DNA of 64,000 nt from Triglochin maritima (lineage: Eukaryota > Streptophyta > Magnoliopsida > Alismatales > Juncaginaceae): contig OY821777.1 of the NCBI GenBank assembly GCA_963682175.1, forward strand, positions 1,009,501-1,073,500. Reading direction: 5' to 3'. Positions 11,510 through 22,583 of the stretch are shown here, piece by piece (within the stretch, counting starts at the first letter, position 1; each line of letters begins with the position of its first letter). Position numbers and translations under genes: made by a program. Under the pieces are notes generated by a model that had not been told where the DNA came from, did not search any database, and saw nothing but the letters and a program-made list of their open reading frames with translations.

Positions 11510-11860
11510 TATTAGATAAGATGGCACTTTCAAAGCCAACTCACACGTGTGGATCACACATTTGAGTGACAATATATAGTTAAGAACAAGGCGCACCCTT
11601 CACAACATTATTTTTTTTTTAAATTCTGTAAAAAATTAAGGATGGCGATGAGAGGTATTTCACATATGCACATCAAGTTTGTACTTATTTCCTGTTTGTA
11701 TAAGCAAGACATTACAAATATTAGATAGAATGGCACTTTCAAAGCCAACTCACACGTGTGAGAAAATTCATTAAATTGAGAACGAGTCCCTTGCTAACAT
11801 AAACTATAAATTAAAGGGGTGGTGGTGTGTGAGGTATTCCACTTATGCACATACTATTTA
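11510..11860 (+). promoter_or_regulatory. Duplicated promoter segment with CACGTG, upstream of MYB
   Basis: A stretch ending in CCAACTCACACGTGTG occurs twice, at 11510-11551 and 11719-11760, with very few differences. After each copy comes a related tail (GGTATTTCACATATGCACAT at 11653; GGTATTCCACTTATGCACAT at 11832). The segment is therefore a diverged tandem duplication of about 180-210 bp. Each copy has an ACACGTGT G-box. A TATA-like ACTATAAATTA lies at about 11802-11812, roughly 125 bp before the ATG. Duplication and motifs are seen; regulation by bZIP or bHLH factors is inferred. Confidence 0.7.
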
Positions 11861-11936
11861 TCAATATATATACATATATGTATGTAATATAAATTTAACA
11901 ATATTGATTGAAAGGGTTACAAAAAAAGAGAGAGAT

Positions 11937-14256
11937 ATGGGGAGAAAACCATGTTGTGAGAAGGTGGGTTTGAAGAAGGGGCCATGGACCGCTGAGGAGG
12001 ACAGGAAGCTCATCAATTTCATCCTTAACAATGGCCAATGTTGTTGGAGAGCTGTTCCTAAGCTTGCAGGTCTTATCTTTTTTTTTTCTTAACCATCAAC
12101 TGATTTATAGCTTATGTATGTGGTGTGGTTCCAATTGAGAAAAAAATTGTGAGGGTTTGATTGCTTTGTTTTTCTTGCTTCGTGTCTTATCATCAAAGTT
12201 ATTCTCTTACATCTAAGTATTTGTTTTTTCTAAAGTTGTGATATTCACGATAATTAATTTATCCCCCTTCAATAAGGAGGATTGAAATTTAATTTTCTTT
12301 TCTTTCTCTTGAGTTTTTGTCGATTTATTCATTTTGACTCAAGATATTGTACTACTTGTTTCTTGAAGAAGGCAATGACTTCTTATCAGAAACAAGGAGC
12401 TTAATTCACAGTTTGGTGTAATCTCATAATGTTAATTTTGACCTTTTTGTTTGTTCAAGATGGAGTAAAGAGAGGATAAAATTAATGTGATTGCGGGTTA
12501 GGCTTTCTTTGATGGCAATGACCATGTTTTTATTTTTTGGATTTACTTCGTTTGCTTGTTGTATGGCTTTTTAACAAAACAAGTTGTGCTTTCAATCATT
12601 CAAGTGAGACTTATTCTTTTCCACTCTAAGCCACAATGTCCCCCAATATATTTGGAAAAATATTAATGGTGACTTACTCTTTTTTTTTTTTTTTTGAGAA
12701 AAATAGTAATGGTGATTATGTTTTCCCCCATCAATTTTATTTTGTTTAACAGACTAATGAAAACATTGAGATACAAATACAGCATGTTTTTTAATCTTTA
12801 ATTTCGCATGTGGATTTATAGGTTTGCTAAGGTGTGGGAAGAGTTGTAGGCTTAGATGGACCAATTACCTCAGGCCTGATTTGAAGAGAGGATTGCTCTC
12901 AGATTATGAAGAAAAAGTTGTTATTGATCTACACTCTAAGCTAGGCAACAGGTTCACTCTCCCTTTCCCTCCCCACTCTAGATTTTCTTTGTTTGTTTAT
13001 TTATAGTGGTAATCAAATTAATTTGAAGATATTGGTAATTAAGTGCACAGTACAAAGTAGAATAAGACTTGGGTTCGTTTGCGTCAGTGAACCTCCTGTT
13101 TATATAAGACGTAAAACCATATGTCAAAAGGTATTATATTATACATGGATATAATCAGGGAGATATAATATACATTACTTTGATATAGTATGATGCACTT
13201 CTTGAAATGAATATGGACGTCCTATATTTGGCCATTTAAACCAAATTCAGTCTTGGCGTACAAATTACCAAAACTCTTGATCTGCGATTCGTGTTAACTC
13301 AAATAGTAGCTGTTATCAAAGGTCGGGTCAATTTAATTTTTATACAAAGACTAAATCATAAATATGAGACGACTAAACAAAACAAAATTAGCATAAACTC
13401 CATTCTTAAACTTCTCCTGTATATACGATCTATTGGTAATAAGCAGAGATGCTCATGATATTATCTAAAACAATTTCTTGTTTATTTGATATAGGACTGT
13501 CCAAACACATAAAAGTTAATGCCTTTCGCGAGTGTCACACCCTATATTGTGTGCATAATACATGTATACACCTTTTTAATTTTTTTAACATTGTTTAATA
13601 TTTAATGGAACGAATATACTTATATGAACCCTGGAAGAAAAAGGAGAGAAAAAATATTAACTGCTTTGTAAATAATGGAATATAAACTATTGAACTTTGC
13701 TTGAAGGAACTCCAATCTGACTAGTTAAATCATCTGAACTGATACTTTTAATTAGAGACACCTAACTAAAGATGCCAACTTGACTTAACCACATGCGTCC
13801 ACATAAATATAAGTAATTTTGTTTGTTTGTTTTGCATGCAGATGGTCGAAAATTGCATCCCAACTCCCCGGAAGAACAGATAATGAGATAAAGAACCACT
13901 GGAACACCCATATCAAGAAGAAGTTAAGAAAGATGGGAATCGATCCAAACACCCACGAGCCCATAACAAACATTAATGCACCACAACAAGAACAAGAACA
14001 AGACACAAGTGCAACTACCAAATTTTCTGTTGACGAAGTGCCCATCATCCAACCACACGAGATCTTCAACGTTGACCCGACAAGTTCCATGTCATCGTCG
14101 ACGTCCACGTGCATGGACGGCTGTGACCATCCCTTGTGGCTGTGGGAGATGATGGATGACTTGGACGGTCTGGATTTGGTCTTGGGTGGAAGTACCCCCG
14201 AGTCAAGTGTTGATCCTCTTGGGTTTGACCAGGACAACTCGACATTGCTTCTGTAA
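11937..14256 (+). CDS. MYB85-like: R2R3-MYB transcription factor, MYB85/MYB42-like
   Basis: Three exons with GT-AG introns: 11937-12069, 12822-12951 and 13842-14256, giving 225 aa. The ATG begins [17 protein letters not shown]; an in-frame upstream ATG at 11829 lies in AT-rich leader and is not chosen. R2 includes [13 protein letters not shown] and [18 protein letters not shown]3 includes [20 protein letters not shown] and [20 protein letters not shown]. The introns sit at the two conserved R2R3 positions (phase 1 after LA, phase 2 inside the Arg of GNR). The tail after [14 protein letters not shown] is acidic, with [15 protein letters not shown]. In Arabidopsis this clade (MYB20/42/43/85) activates lignin and secondary-wall genes in the nucleus. 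The orthologue is inferred from the N-terminal and R3 sequence; the tail is shorter than I expect for MYB85. Confidence 0.92.
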
Positions 14257-15765
14257 TATTGTAACGTTGGTTTCTATTTAATTTCTCGATCAAGAAGCAA
14301 TATCTTGATTGGAAAAGAACAGAAGTTCTCAAGTTGTGAGTCCGCAATTATGGGATTATATTGTATTCTATACTTGCATGATATATATATATATACTGAG
14401 CTAAGCCAGCTTCAAGTTTATGTGATGTTATTATGTGTTTTGTTTAATTGATTTGTGGTAAACAATGTATACACTCTTATTTCAAAAATGATATAATTAT
14501 AAGCTGAAATTAAATCAATGTCTGATTGTTTAATGGTTGAAGGAAGATTTTGCTTGCATACCATTTTTAAACATTATCTGTGCATATTTACTTACCAGTG
14601 AAGGATGATATCAGGTCTCAATAATTTGCTTCTGGTGAATATCAAGTGCATAAATATCCTAAACTTGCCACATTATTAACTAATTTCACCGGTAACCGCT
14701 TAGGCGGAAGACAATAGCTTATGAGATCTTTTCTCGTTCATAATCATGCAAGATGTATATTTTGAACTGTTGGTGGGTTTTCTATTTCACTCTATCGACC
14801 AACAATGTGTGTATCCATAGTCAATGTATGTATATAAATTAGACAGGGTGTTGGGGTTAAATTTCTTTTTGGTATTCATATAATGTACGATCGTTTCTAC
14901 AAATTAAGAGTGTTGTTTCTGTCATTCACACATCATGAAATGATCTAATGATTGGATTTATCATACAAAGCTAGATCATGAGATACAGAAGGAAACCCAT
15001 TCAAAACAAAATAAACCCTGAGCTCATTCCGCCGTGTTTAATTTGTTAAGTTTATGCATAGTTAAGTCAACCATCAAACAATTACAATCATCTAAATTAA
15101 CGACTGATGTAATTATTTCAAGTTGTTGAAGACCACTTCAAAAAAAAAAAAAAAAATAATCAACTGGGGATTGAGTCAATATATGATTAGCTAGAGTTGT
15201 TGGCATGTCAACATTACTTTGTTTTGAAGAAAACATTTGAGTTACTAACTAAGTAGTTGTTTCCCAACACGTTGCTTAACTTACTAACTCTGTAAGTACT
15301 ACTATTAGTGTTCTTTGCATATTCTGTTTGATAAATCGAACCTTAGATGTGAAGTCTGAACTTTGCTGCATATATTGAAGTAAAGCAAATAAAGCAACTA
15401 CAAGACAGAGATTGTAAACTTCCAGAAGTGTTGGTCACCTCAAGTGCCATGTCCATGTCTGTGACTGTGATGGACTGTGATAAAACTTACTTTAAACTAA
15501 ATTATAAGGAAATACATAATTAAGTAACCATGGTTGGCCATATATTGAACAGAAAAGTAATTGAATTCGTATGTCAATTGCACTACCTTTTGTGTTGAAC
15601 ATATACATGTGAGATTTATCCCGTAGGTTTCGGATACAAGTCCTTGCTCTTGGTCTGCTTATTCTATATTACAATTTCGAAAAATGATGTGACAATAGAC
15701 CCAAAGATTTCTCGATCAGAGAACAACTAGATTGGAGAACTATGATTTGATATCGCTTTGCACTC
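14257..15765. other. MYB 3' region and intergenic DNA
   Basis: The first 200-250 bases are probably the MYB 3' UTR, with no single clear poly(A) signal. The rest is AT-rich with a poly(A) run near 15143. No gene recognised. Confidence 0.45.
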
Positions 15766-15769
15766 CTGA

Positions 15770-15965
15770 ATTTTTAAAATTGATAGTAACATTTTGTTTT
15801 CCTAAATTTTAAAAATTCATTATTTAAACACATATTTGTCATTTTTTGTAATTTTTTTCGTTACATGCATAATACAATCATAAAGTTATATTTACGTAAA
15901 AGTTCAAATCCAAATGAATGTCGGATTTAGTTGAAATTTGGATCGGATTGGTACTATTCGAATGA
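15770..15965. repeat. Degenerate arm of the 22043-type foldback MITE
   Basis: The words AATTCATTATTTAAACACATATTTG, split as AATTCATTATTTAA and ACACATATTTG, then TATATTTACGTAAAAGTT and GAAATTTGGATCGGATTGG recur in the same order as in the left arm of the element at 22043-22574. Only one arm is seen, so this is probably a broken relative. Confidence 0.5.
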
Positions 15966-17939
15966 CATTAAGATAAATATTTTAATTTTTCTATGATATT
16001 ATGCCAAATAGTTATTATCAGAAAGTATAAAATCAATTTCGCTGTTTCCGTGACACCCAAACAAATATCCCTAAAAAAATCCATACACGTCACTTAAATG
16101 AGTTGGTAGATGTTTTATAATAGCTACAATTTAAAAATATTTTTAATTTGGTATTCCCGAAAAAATGATTCATGTAGTTCGAATCTTGTGCACTCGTGTG
16201 GCATCGAGCTACCCAAATAAGTCTAACCAATAACGTCCATGAACAAAACTTAAATTTATCTAATGGCATCTAGGTTTTTCTTTCATAATATATAATATAG
16301 ATATATAGTTCGAATGATGTAGACTTTTCGTTGGATTTTCCACCTTGTGGTTGATATAGTCTCACATGTCGAATTATATTCTGCCCATTTTGGTGTACAT
16401 TTAGATAGTTGTCAGTAATAATCAAGTTGATTGGGGTTAGGTAAGTACCAAACCCTTGAAGAAATTGATACATTAATTGCATGGTTTAGTAAAACTCATC
16501 ATACAATGCCTTTTATCATGGGCCGACCTACATGGGCATGACGTCATGTGTGAGGGCCATTTTTTTAGTACCTTATATTTTGTTTAAAAATATATAAAAA
16601 AGCAATATTATCAAAGTTTGAGGTGGAAGTTAAAAAAACTTTAAAACACCATTTGAAGTTTTAGTCCTTGCTATTACTTAAAGTTCAAGAATGCGGCAGA
16701 TGTGATAACGAGTACTATGCGGTTTACGATTAAATAATATAATATAGATATATTAATTATAAATTAGTATATACGTAATTAAAAATTTAGGTAAATATTT
16801 AAATAATTTTTAATATCATTAATTTAATATTAAACAAATCAGAGTAAAAACCAAAAATATATAAAAATTGAGTGTTTTGAAATACGATCGTATTAGATCG
16901 CATTTCAGAAAACTACTCCTACCAATTATCTTTGCTCCAAAACCCAAACATCAAAGTTCAGAAATGCCAAACCTTGATTTCTGATTCCCATATTTTCATA
17001 TTTCACGTCTATTTTTGAAAGAGCTTTCAAAGAGTATTTTTTGACCAGTGAAGATCACAAGAGTCTACTAGGCAAAACTTAATACACAATTGACAATTGT
17101 AGATACTAATACTATAACACAATGATTTTTGAATATGAAAAGCCAAAGAGAAAATTTGTAAAACTTTGATATAACTTTATTTTCGTAGTAATGTATTTTG
17201 TATATAGTATTTAAATTTAATGTTAATTTTGTCTACTTGTTTTAAATTCTTTACAACCTGACCCCCACGTATATATTTTTCTATATCTGCTCCTGCCTTT
17301 TGTTGAGATAGTTTCCATCTGTTTTTTTTTCGTGTACTTAACTTTTCTTTTAACATTTTCGTTAAGACATAATATTACGAAAACTAGCATTGTATTTTTT
17401 GGTCTAAAACAATAGCATGATATCTAGCACAAAACGAGTGGTGCATGTTCTTGCGATAACGGATAGATTTTTGCAAGATTTATTACATTAGCAAGAGTTT
17501 ATTAGGGAGCCTTTAAATAATAAAATAATAGTAACAAAAATCATAATGCTTTAGTTGTATGGGTGGATGAAAACTGAAGATATTAGATTGAACTCGTGGT
17601 CACAGACTTGATTGTAGGATGTGGATATTAGATTTGGACTTCAGGGTTTGAGAACTTTATTACGAATAAAAAATTCAACATGGTGAAGTTTTAGGGAAGG
17701 AAAAAATAGTACAGCAAAAGAAAGTTGGGTTCCCTTCCCACAGTGACTCACTACAGGGATCAGTTACTTTGTGATAAATTTGAATTTCTTTTGGTTCTAC
17801 TAATAAATAAATCTAAAGTTGATACCAATTTAGTGATTGGTTACTTGTAAAGTTGTAAGTGGAAACGCGAGATAATTGTGAGCTTGTGACCAAATTTAAT
17901 TGTTGAATATATCTCATCTAAACCCGAAGGTGGAAGCAA
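15966..17939. other. Intergenic, AT-rich
   Basis: No gene or complete element recognised. Confidence 0.45.
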
Positions 17940-18102
17940 TTTTTTTAGGGAACTACTAAACGTCGCCCCAAAACTACTTAAATCGCCCCTTGAAATTACC
18001 AAATTGCCCTTAACAATATATTTAATACCCAGATCGTCCCGTGTCTTTAAACAAGGTTTTTGACTCAGTTTTACTAACATTCCTAGTACCAACACCACGA
18101 AA

Positions 18103-18405
18103 ATGTCTGGCGAAACACCTAAATCAGGCGAAGTAACGGAGACGGATTTTTTTTTCCGACTCGGGCGTCTGGCTAAGACGCCTGCACCATCGTGGAGGCG
18201 TCTGGCTAAGACGCCTCCACCATGGTTGAGGCGTCTTATCCAGACGCCTCCACGATGGTCCAGGCGTCTTAGCCAGACGCCTATACGATGGTCTAAGCGT
18301 CTCGCTAAGACGCCTCAACCATGGTGGACGCGTCTTAGCCAGACGCCTCCACGATGGTACAGACGTCTTAGCCAGACGTCCCGTTTTTTTTAATTTTTTT
18401 GTCAA
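18103..18405. other. Mirror-coded open frames on both strands over the palindromic array
   Basis: On the plus strand, 18103-18393 is open for 96 codons. On the minus strand, 18405-18124 is open for 93 codons. Both encode repeats of R-R-L-(A/S)-(K/Q)-T-P-x-P-x-W, 11 residues long, because the 33-bp unit is itself palindromic. No known domain is recognised. I do not claim either is a gene: the coding look follows from repeat structure and a period divisible by three. Confidence 0.5.
18166..18378. repeat. 33-bp bipartite palindromic array 1 (7 x 15-mer, 6 x 18-mer)
   Basis: The array alternates a 15-mer hairpin, CGTCT-NNNNN-AGACG, with an 18-mer near-palindrome, CCTCCACCATGGTGGAGG and variants. 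Seven 15-mers and six 18-mers fill exactly 213 bp with no slippage. The 5-bp loop appears as GGCTA or as its complement TAGCC in different units, so units sit in both orientations. The 18-mers keep the ATGGT centre and vary outside it. Confidence 0.93.
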
Positions 18406-18479
18406 ATTAAAATTATACGGTGTGTTATCTCAAATTATTTGACGTTTCTTTGCAAGTTTTCGGTGGTAACCGGTCGGAT

Positions 18480-18765
18480 TACAATGAGTTTTTTTGCAAG
18501 TGATGAAGATTCAAAAAAATTCCAGATCCAACATTTTTTAAGTTCCAAAATCCCCCGGTGGTAAAACATCCTGACTTACAAATACCACCTCGACAGGTCG
18601 TTCGGGGGTCTCGCTCCCCGGTGAGCGAGTGACATTCCACCTCGTCGGTGAGGTGGCGGGGGTGGCAAGGGGGCAGCGCCCCCTGGAATTTTTTTGGATT
18701 TTGAAATTGTTGGATCTGGAAATTTTTGAAGTTTCGGTGTACCGAAGGGGTATCGGTCATCCGAA
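18480..18765. repeat. Imperfect inverted region with AATTCCAGATCC / GGATCTGGAAATT arms
   Basis: The left arm (about 18508-18555) and right arm (about 18685-18735) are imperfect inverted copies. They enclose a GC-rich centre with TCCCCGGTGAGCGAG and short stem-forming words. It lies between the two palindromic arrays and may be an older insertion within the element. Confidence 0.5.
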
Positions 18766-18822
18766 TATAGTAATTATTAACTTATTAATTAATTAATTTA
18801 ACAATTATCTAAATTTATAATC

Positions 18823-19122
18823 AATTATTTTTTTTAAAAAATAATAAAAAATAATAAAAAATTACGGGCGTCCGACGGAGCCGCCCCCACGTAGGAGGGG
18901 GCGTCTGGCTAAGATGCCTCCCCAATGGGGGAGGCGTCTTACACAGACGCCTGTCCCAAGGGCATAGCGTCTGGGTAAAACGCCTACCCGATGGGTAAGG
19001 CGTCTGGGTAAAACGCCTCCCCCATGGGGGAGGCGTCTTAGCCAGACGCCCCCTCCTACGTGGGGCGGCTCCGTCGGACGCCCGTAATTTTTTTATTATT
19101 TTTTATTATTTTTTTATTAAAA
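18823..19122. repeat. Long hairpin around 33-bp palindromic array 2
   Basis: Arms of about 75 bp (18823-18901 and 19049-19122) are near-perfect inverted copies, including GGGCGTCCGACGGAGCCG on the left and CGGCTCCGTCGGACGCCC on the right. They enclose array 2 at 18902-19048: five 15-mers and four 18-mers, exactly 147 bp. The 15-mer matches array 1 (CGTCTGGCTAAGAcG), but the 18-mer is CCTCCCCCATGGGGGAGG. The whole 300 bp could form one stem or a cruciform. Confidence 0.92.
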
Positions 19123-19349
19123 AGATGTTAGATATTTTACGAGATTCGAGTACACTGGGGCGTTCGTTGGTTCAATACTGACCTCCAAAACATTTTTTTT
19201 TATGATTATAAGAGGAATATGAAGAGAGATGTGTGATAGGAGGGTAAAATGTCGCGTTATAGCAGTAGAAATGAGAGAAGGGCAAAATGGTAATTTCAAG
19301 GGGCGATTTGAGTAATTTTGGGGCGATGTTTAGCAATTCAGTTTTTTTA

Positions 19350-20001
19350 TGCAACAACACTATCGGCTTTATTTTTTGCCCAGTCTGTAACAAATGTGGT
19401 CCATGATCTCGTTTTATTCTCATGATTACCCATTTATCCAGCATCCACCACAAAATTTTGAATAACGTTAGATTTGGTGGGTTTGTTTCTAAGTTTCTGC
19501 AACATATGATCTTATAAATATCGTTATTCGTAGCATTTATTCATGTTGATGTTATATATTTAATACAGAATATCATTATTCATAGCACTAAGATATAATG
19601 CTGACTGAAGAGTAAGAAATAACTAATCATCTATATGAAGAAGAATGATAAGGTGGTCAAATTGAAATAACTATCTCATTGACAATGAATCTTGTTTTGT
19701 GAATTGAATACAATTCCAGTCCTTCGGTAAATGAGCGTACACTAAAATTAAGCACTGAAGGACATTACTCTGAAAATTAATTTCCAATCTCGTATAATAA
19801 TTTCACTTGGTTTTTGTTGTTTGTCTTGAGCATCCAATGGTAACTTTTCTCGTATTACAATGTTTTCATTTTTTATTTTTAAATAATCAATTGAACGTGT
19901 TCGTTCTTCCGTTATACGAATACTACAACCCAAAAATCATCAAACTGAAAACGTCAAATGAAATTCCGACACTATGAGATAATATTAAAAATCAATCGAG
20001 C
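19350..20001. other. Intergenic, nothing recognised
   Basis: AT-rich, no element ends or coding similarity seen. Confidence 0.45.
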
Positions 20002-20009
20002 ATATCATC

Positions 20010-20617
20010 TAGGCCTGTAAACGGGTCGGGTCGGGGCAGGTTTCGAACCCACCGCTACCCGACCCGTCTAAGGTAGACGGGTTGGCGGGTCGGGTCGGGT
20101 CGGGTGAATTTTTTTTAAACTGCTACCCGACCCGCCTAAGATCGGGTAAACGGGTTACGCGGGTAGGGCGGGTCGGGTAAACGGGTTATGCGGGGTGAGT
20201 AGATGGATAAATGATTTTTTATATATTTTTTCTTTTTTTGGAATAACACTATAAATTAAAAACATAACACATTAGCACCTTAAAAACATTATCAATGTAA
20301 TGAACACCATAAAATTATAAATAACTTCAACTTTATAACACTATTAGTAAATTATGGATAAGAGAATATGTATATGTATATGGTATATAAGTGTGTATAT
20401 ATATAATATTTATTATTTAATTTATTAAATTCTTAGGTGGGTAATCGGGTAAACGTGGCGGGTAGAAAATACAACCGCTACCCGCCCCGTTTATTAGTCG
20501 GGTTGGCGGGTATTCGGGTTGACGGGTGGCAGGTTGAATTTTTTTCCCCGCTACCCGACTTAGGCGGGTCGGGTTGGCGGGTCTGGGCGGGTTTTACCCG
20601 CCCCATTTACAGCCCTA
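20010..20617. mobile_element. hAT-type MITE, 608 bp, CGGGT-rich ends
   Basis: Starts TAGGCCTGTAAACGGG and ends CCCCATTTACAGCCCTA, with a perfect 8-bp duplication ATATCATC at 20002-20009 and 20618-20625. Both subterminal parts are packed with CGGGT/ACCCG words, and the middle is AT-rich filler. Its ends match those at 32485-33043, so both belong to one family. Confidence 0.92.
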
Positions 20618-20625
20618 ATATCATC

Positions 20626-22030
20626 ACGCGACGGGAGGGCGTGAAGAATATTTCGAACTTTCTTAAGGTGACAAACGCAATTTGCCCAAGAAACAAAGGA
20701 GTAAAGTTAAAAAATGGGAGAAATCGAAGTCGAAATCGGACGGGAAATGGAGGGAGAAGTGAAGTGAAGTGAAGCGTTTCGGGGATTCCTCTCTCGATCG
20801 CGATCGCGATCGCGTCGTCTTCGCCATCCCCTTTCGAGGTATAAATTCTCCATCTCGAGTTCCGATTCTGATCTCAACTTTGCCTAGTCTGCCGACGGAG
20901 TTGTGTTTCCGTGAGATTTCTCGTTCCTGGTTTTTTTTTTTGTTTGGGGAGGTTTAGACCTAATTTACTCGCGTCATGCTTCAGATCGATCTTTTTTTTT
21001 GTTTTTTTAATCGAATTCCTTTTATTTTTATTTGGATTTTAGTTTGCGGTCGTGATCAACTGGTTGCCACAAACCTATTTAGGGTTTCAAGCGTTCGTAG
21101 CGAGTCGTGTCGGATATCTATTAACTTTTGCTAATAAAGTCAATAGTATTTGAGATTTATATGATTGGTGTCAAGTAAATTAAGAAAACGAGTCAAATGA
21201 TGTTTATGTAGTTGGTGTTGAATGACTTTGGGAGTGAGATTTATGTGATGGATTTGAATTAAGTTCAACATAAAAGTGTTTTGGTTTGCAGGAAGTGGTT
21301 TTTAAGTGAGAAACTTAAGTGACTGCAATTACAGTTCTCGGAACTTTAGTTCACTTCCTGGTGATTGAGACACATGCATACATATGTTGAAGGGTAGGGA
21401 AGTTTATTTTTGTATTATTAGGAGATAAAATGTTAACTTCCATTGGTTTTTAAGTAGAAATGGTTTTCAAATACACTAACCCTAATTCTATGGTTTGTTA
21501 AGTTTCCTTCCAAACCAATCACCACCAGTCTAGTTTTGCAGTTATTGTTTCCCTGCAAAGAAATGACTTACAAAGTAGCAGTAATGAAGACGAGTTGGGT
21601 CTTTTCAACTATGATAGCAATGAGGAAATTTGTTCGATCGCAACATCAATCGAAAGAAATAACATTTATGTGGTTTGTAATAATGAAGTTCACTAATATG
21701 ACTTAGTGAATTGAATTTATTTGACCTTGTTTACCTTGGAAACAGGTACAACCACAATAACAATGATATAGGATGAACTCTCTAGTGTAGCTTAAATTCA
21801 TTTTTTACCAAATACTTGACAATATGGGTAATATTTGTTCGTACACCTGAGTAATGTCACTTAAAATGAGGTCAATCTCTTTCACTCCATTAGCTATTGA
21901 AAAGCAAGTTCAATTGCAGTAACTATGAAATACATGATAGATTCTCTTGCTATGCAATTTGTATTAAAACCGTTTACTGTTTTCATGTGAGTGTCATACT
22001 GACATATGCTTAGAGATGCTTGTTGGGTTT
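20626..22030. other. Possible transcribed leader (GATCGC repeat) and unassigned DNA
   Basis: A GC-richer stretch at 20700-20840 has GAAGTGAAGTGAAG, a run of CGATCG words (about 20793-20814) and a possible donor, TCGAG-GTATAAAT, near 20839. It looks like a 5' UTR exon with a first intron, but I find no matching coding exon downstream. The rest to 22030 shows nothing recognised. Confidence 0.25.
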
Positions 22031-22042
22031 AGGTTTATTTAA

Positions 22043-22574
22043 GGGTTAATTACAGTTTGTCCCCCTGAATTATGCCTTGGTATCACTTTGCCCCCCTGAA
22101 GTTTCAAAGTTAACAGTTACTTCCCTTGAACTTTAATTTTGTAACACTTTGCCCCCTTGAACTTCAAAAACTCATTATTTAACACACATTCGATGTTTTT
22201 TTTCCTATTTTTTGTTCTATCCTTAATACACTCTTAAACCTATATTTACATGAAAGTTTGGATCGAAACGGATGTTGGATATGGTTGGAATTTGGATCGG
22301 ATTGAGTGTAAAATTGACCTAAATTCCAACCATATCCGACCTCCGTTTCAATCCAAACTTTCACGTAAATATAGATTTAAGAGTGTATTAGGGATACAAC
22401 AAAAAAAATTAGAAAAAAAAACGTCGAATGTGTGTTAAATAATGAGTTTTTGAAGTTCAATGAGGCAAAGTGTTACAAAATTAAAGTTCAAGGGAGGTAA
22501 CTGTTAACTTTGAAACTTCAGGAGGGCAAAGTGATACCAATGCATAGTTGAGGGGGGCAAACTGTAATTAACCC
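22043..22574. mobile_element. Foldback MITE (Mutator-like), nearly complete palindrome
   Basis: The two halves are inverted copies: GGGTTAATTACAGTTTGTCC at the left, GGCAAACTGTAATTAACCC at the right, pairing almost to the centre near 22310. The flanks are TTTATTTAA (22034-22042) and TTTATTTAT (22575-22583), a 9-bp TSD with one mismatch. There is no coding capacity. A transcript would fold into a hairpin of about 250 bp, a good small-RNA source. Confidence 0.85.
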
Positions 22575-22583
22575 TTTATTTAT

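Larger units (their letters stand above)
17948..19341. mobile_element. Non-autonomous foldback (Mutator-like?) element carrying palindromic arrays
   Basis: The terminal inverted repeats are about 64 bp (17948-18011 and 19278-19341): CTAAACGTCGCCCCAAAA on the left matches TTTTGGGGCGATGTTTAG on the right, and the match continues through AAATCGCCCCTTGAAATTAC. TTTTTTTA flanks both ends (17940-17947 and 19342-19349), an 8-bp but low-complexity TSD. There is no transposase. The interior holds two arrays of a 33-bp palindromic unit (18166-18378, 18902-19048), the second nested in a long hairpin, and an inverted CCCCC/GGGGG region at 18490-18740. Assignment to Mutator-like elements is inferred from TIR length and TSD size only. 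Confidence 0.75.

Noticed and set aside
18166..19048. CRISPR-like array (regular repeats with alternating segments)
   Set aside because: This is a plant nuclear sequence, both sub-units are palindromic and the 18-bp parts are variants of each other, not unique spacers.
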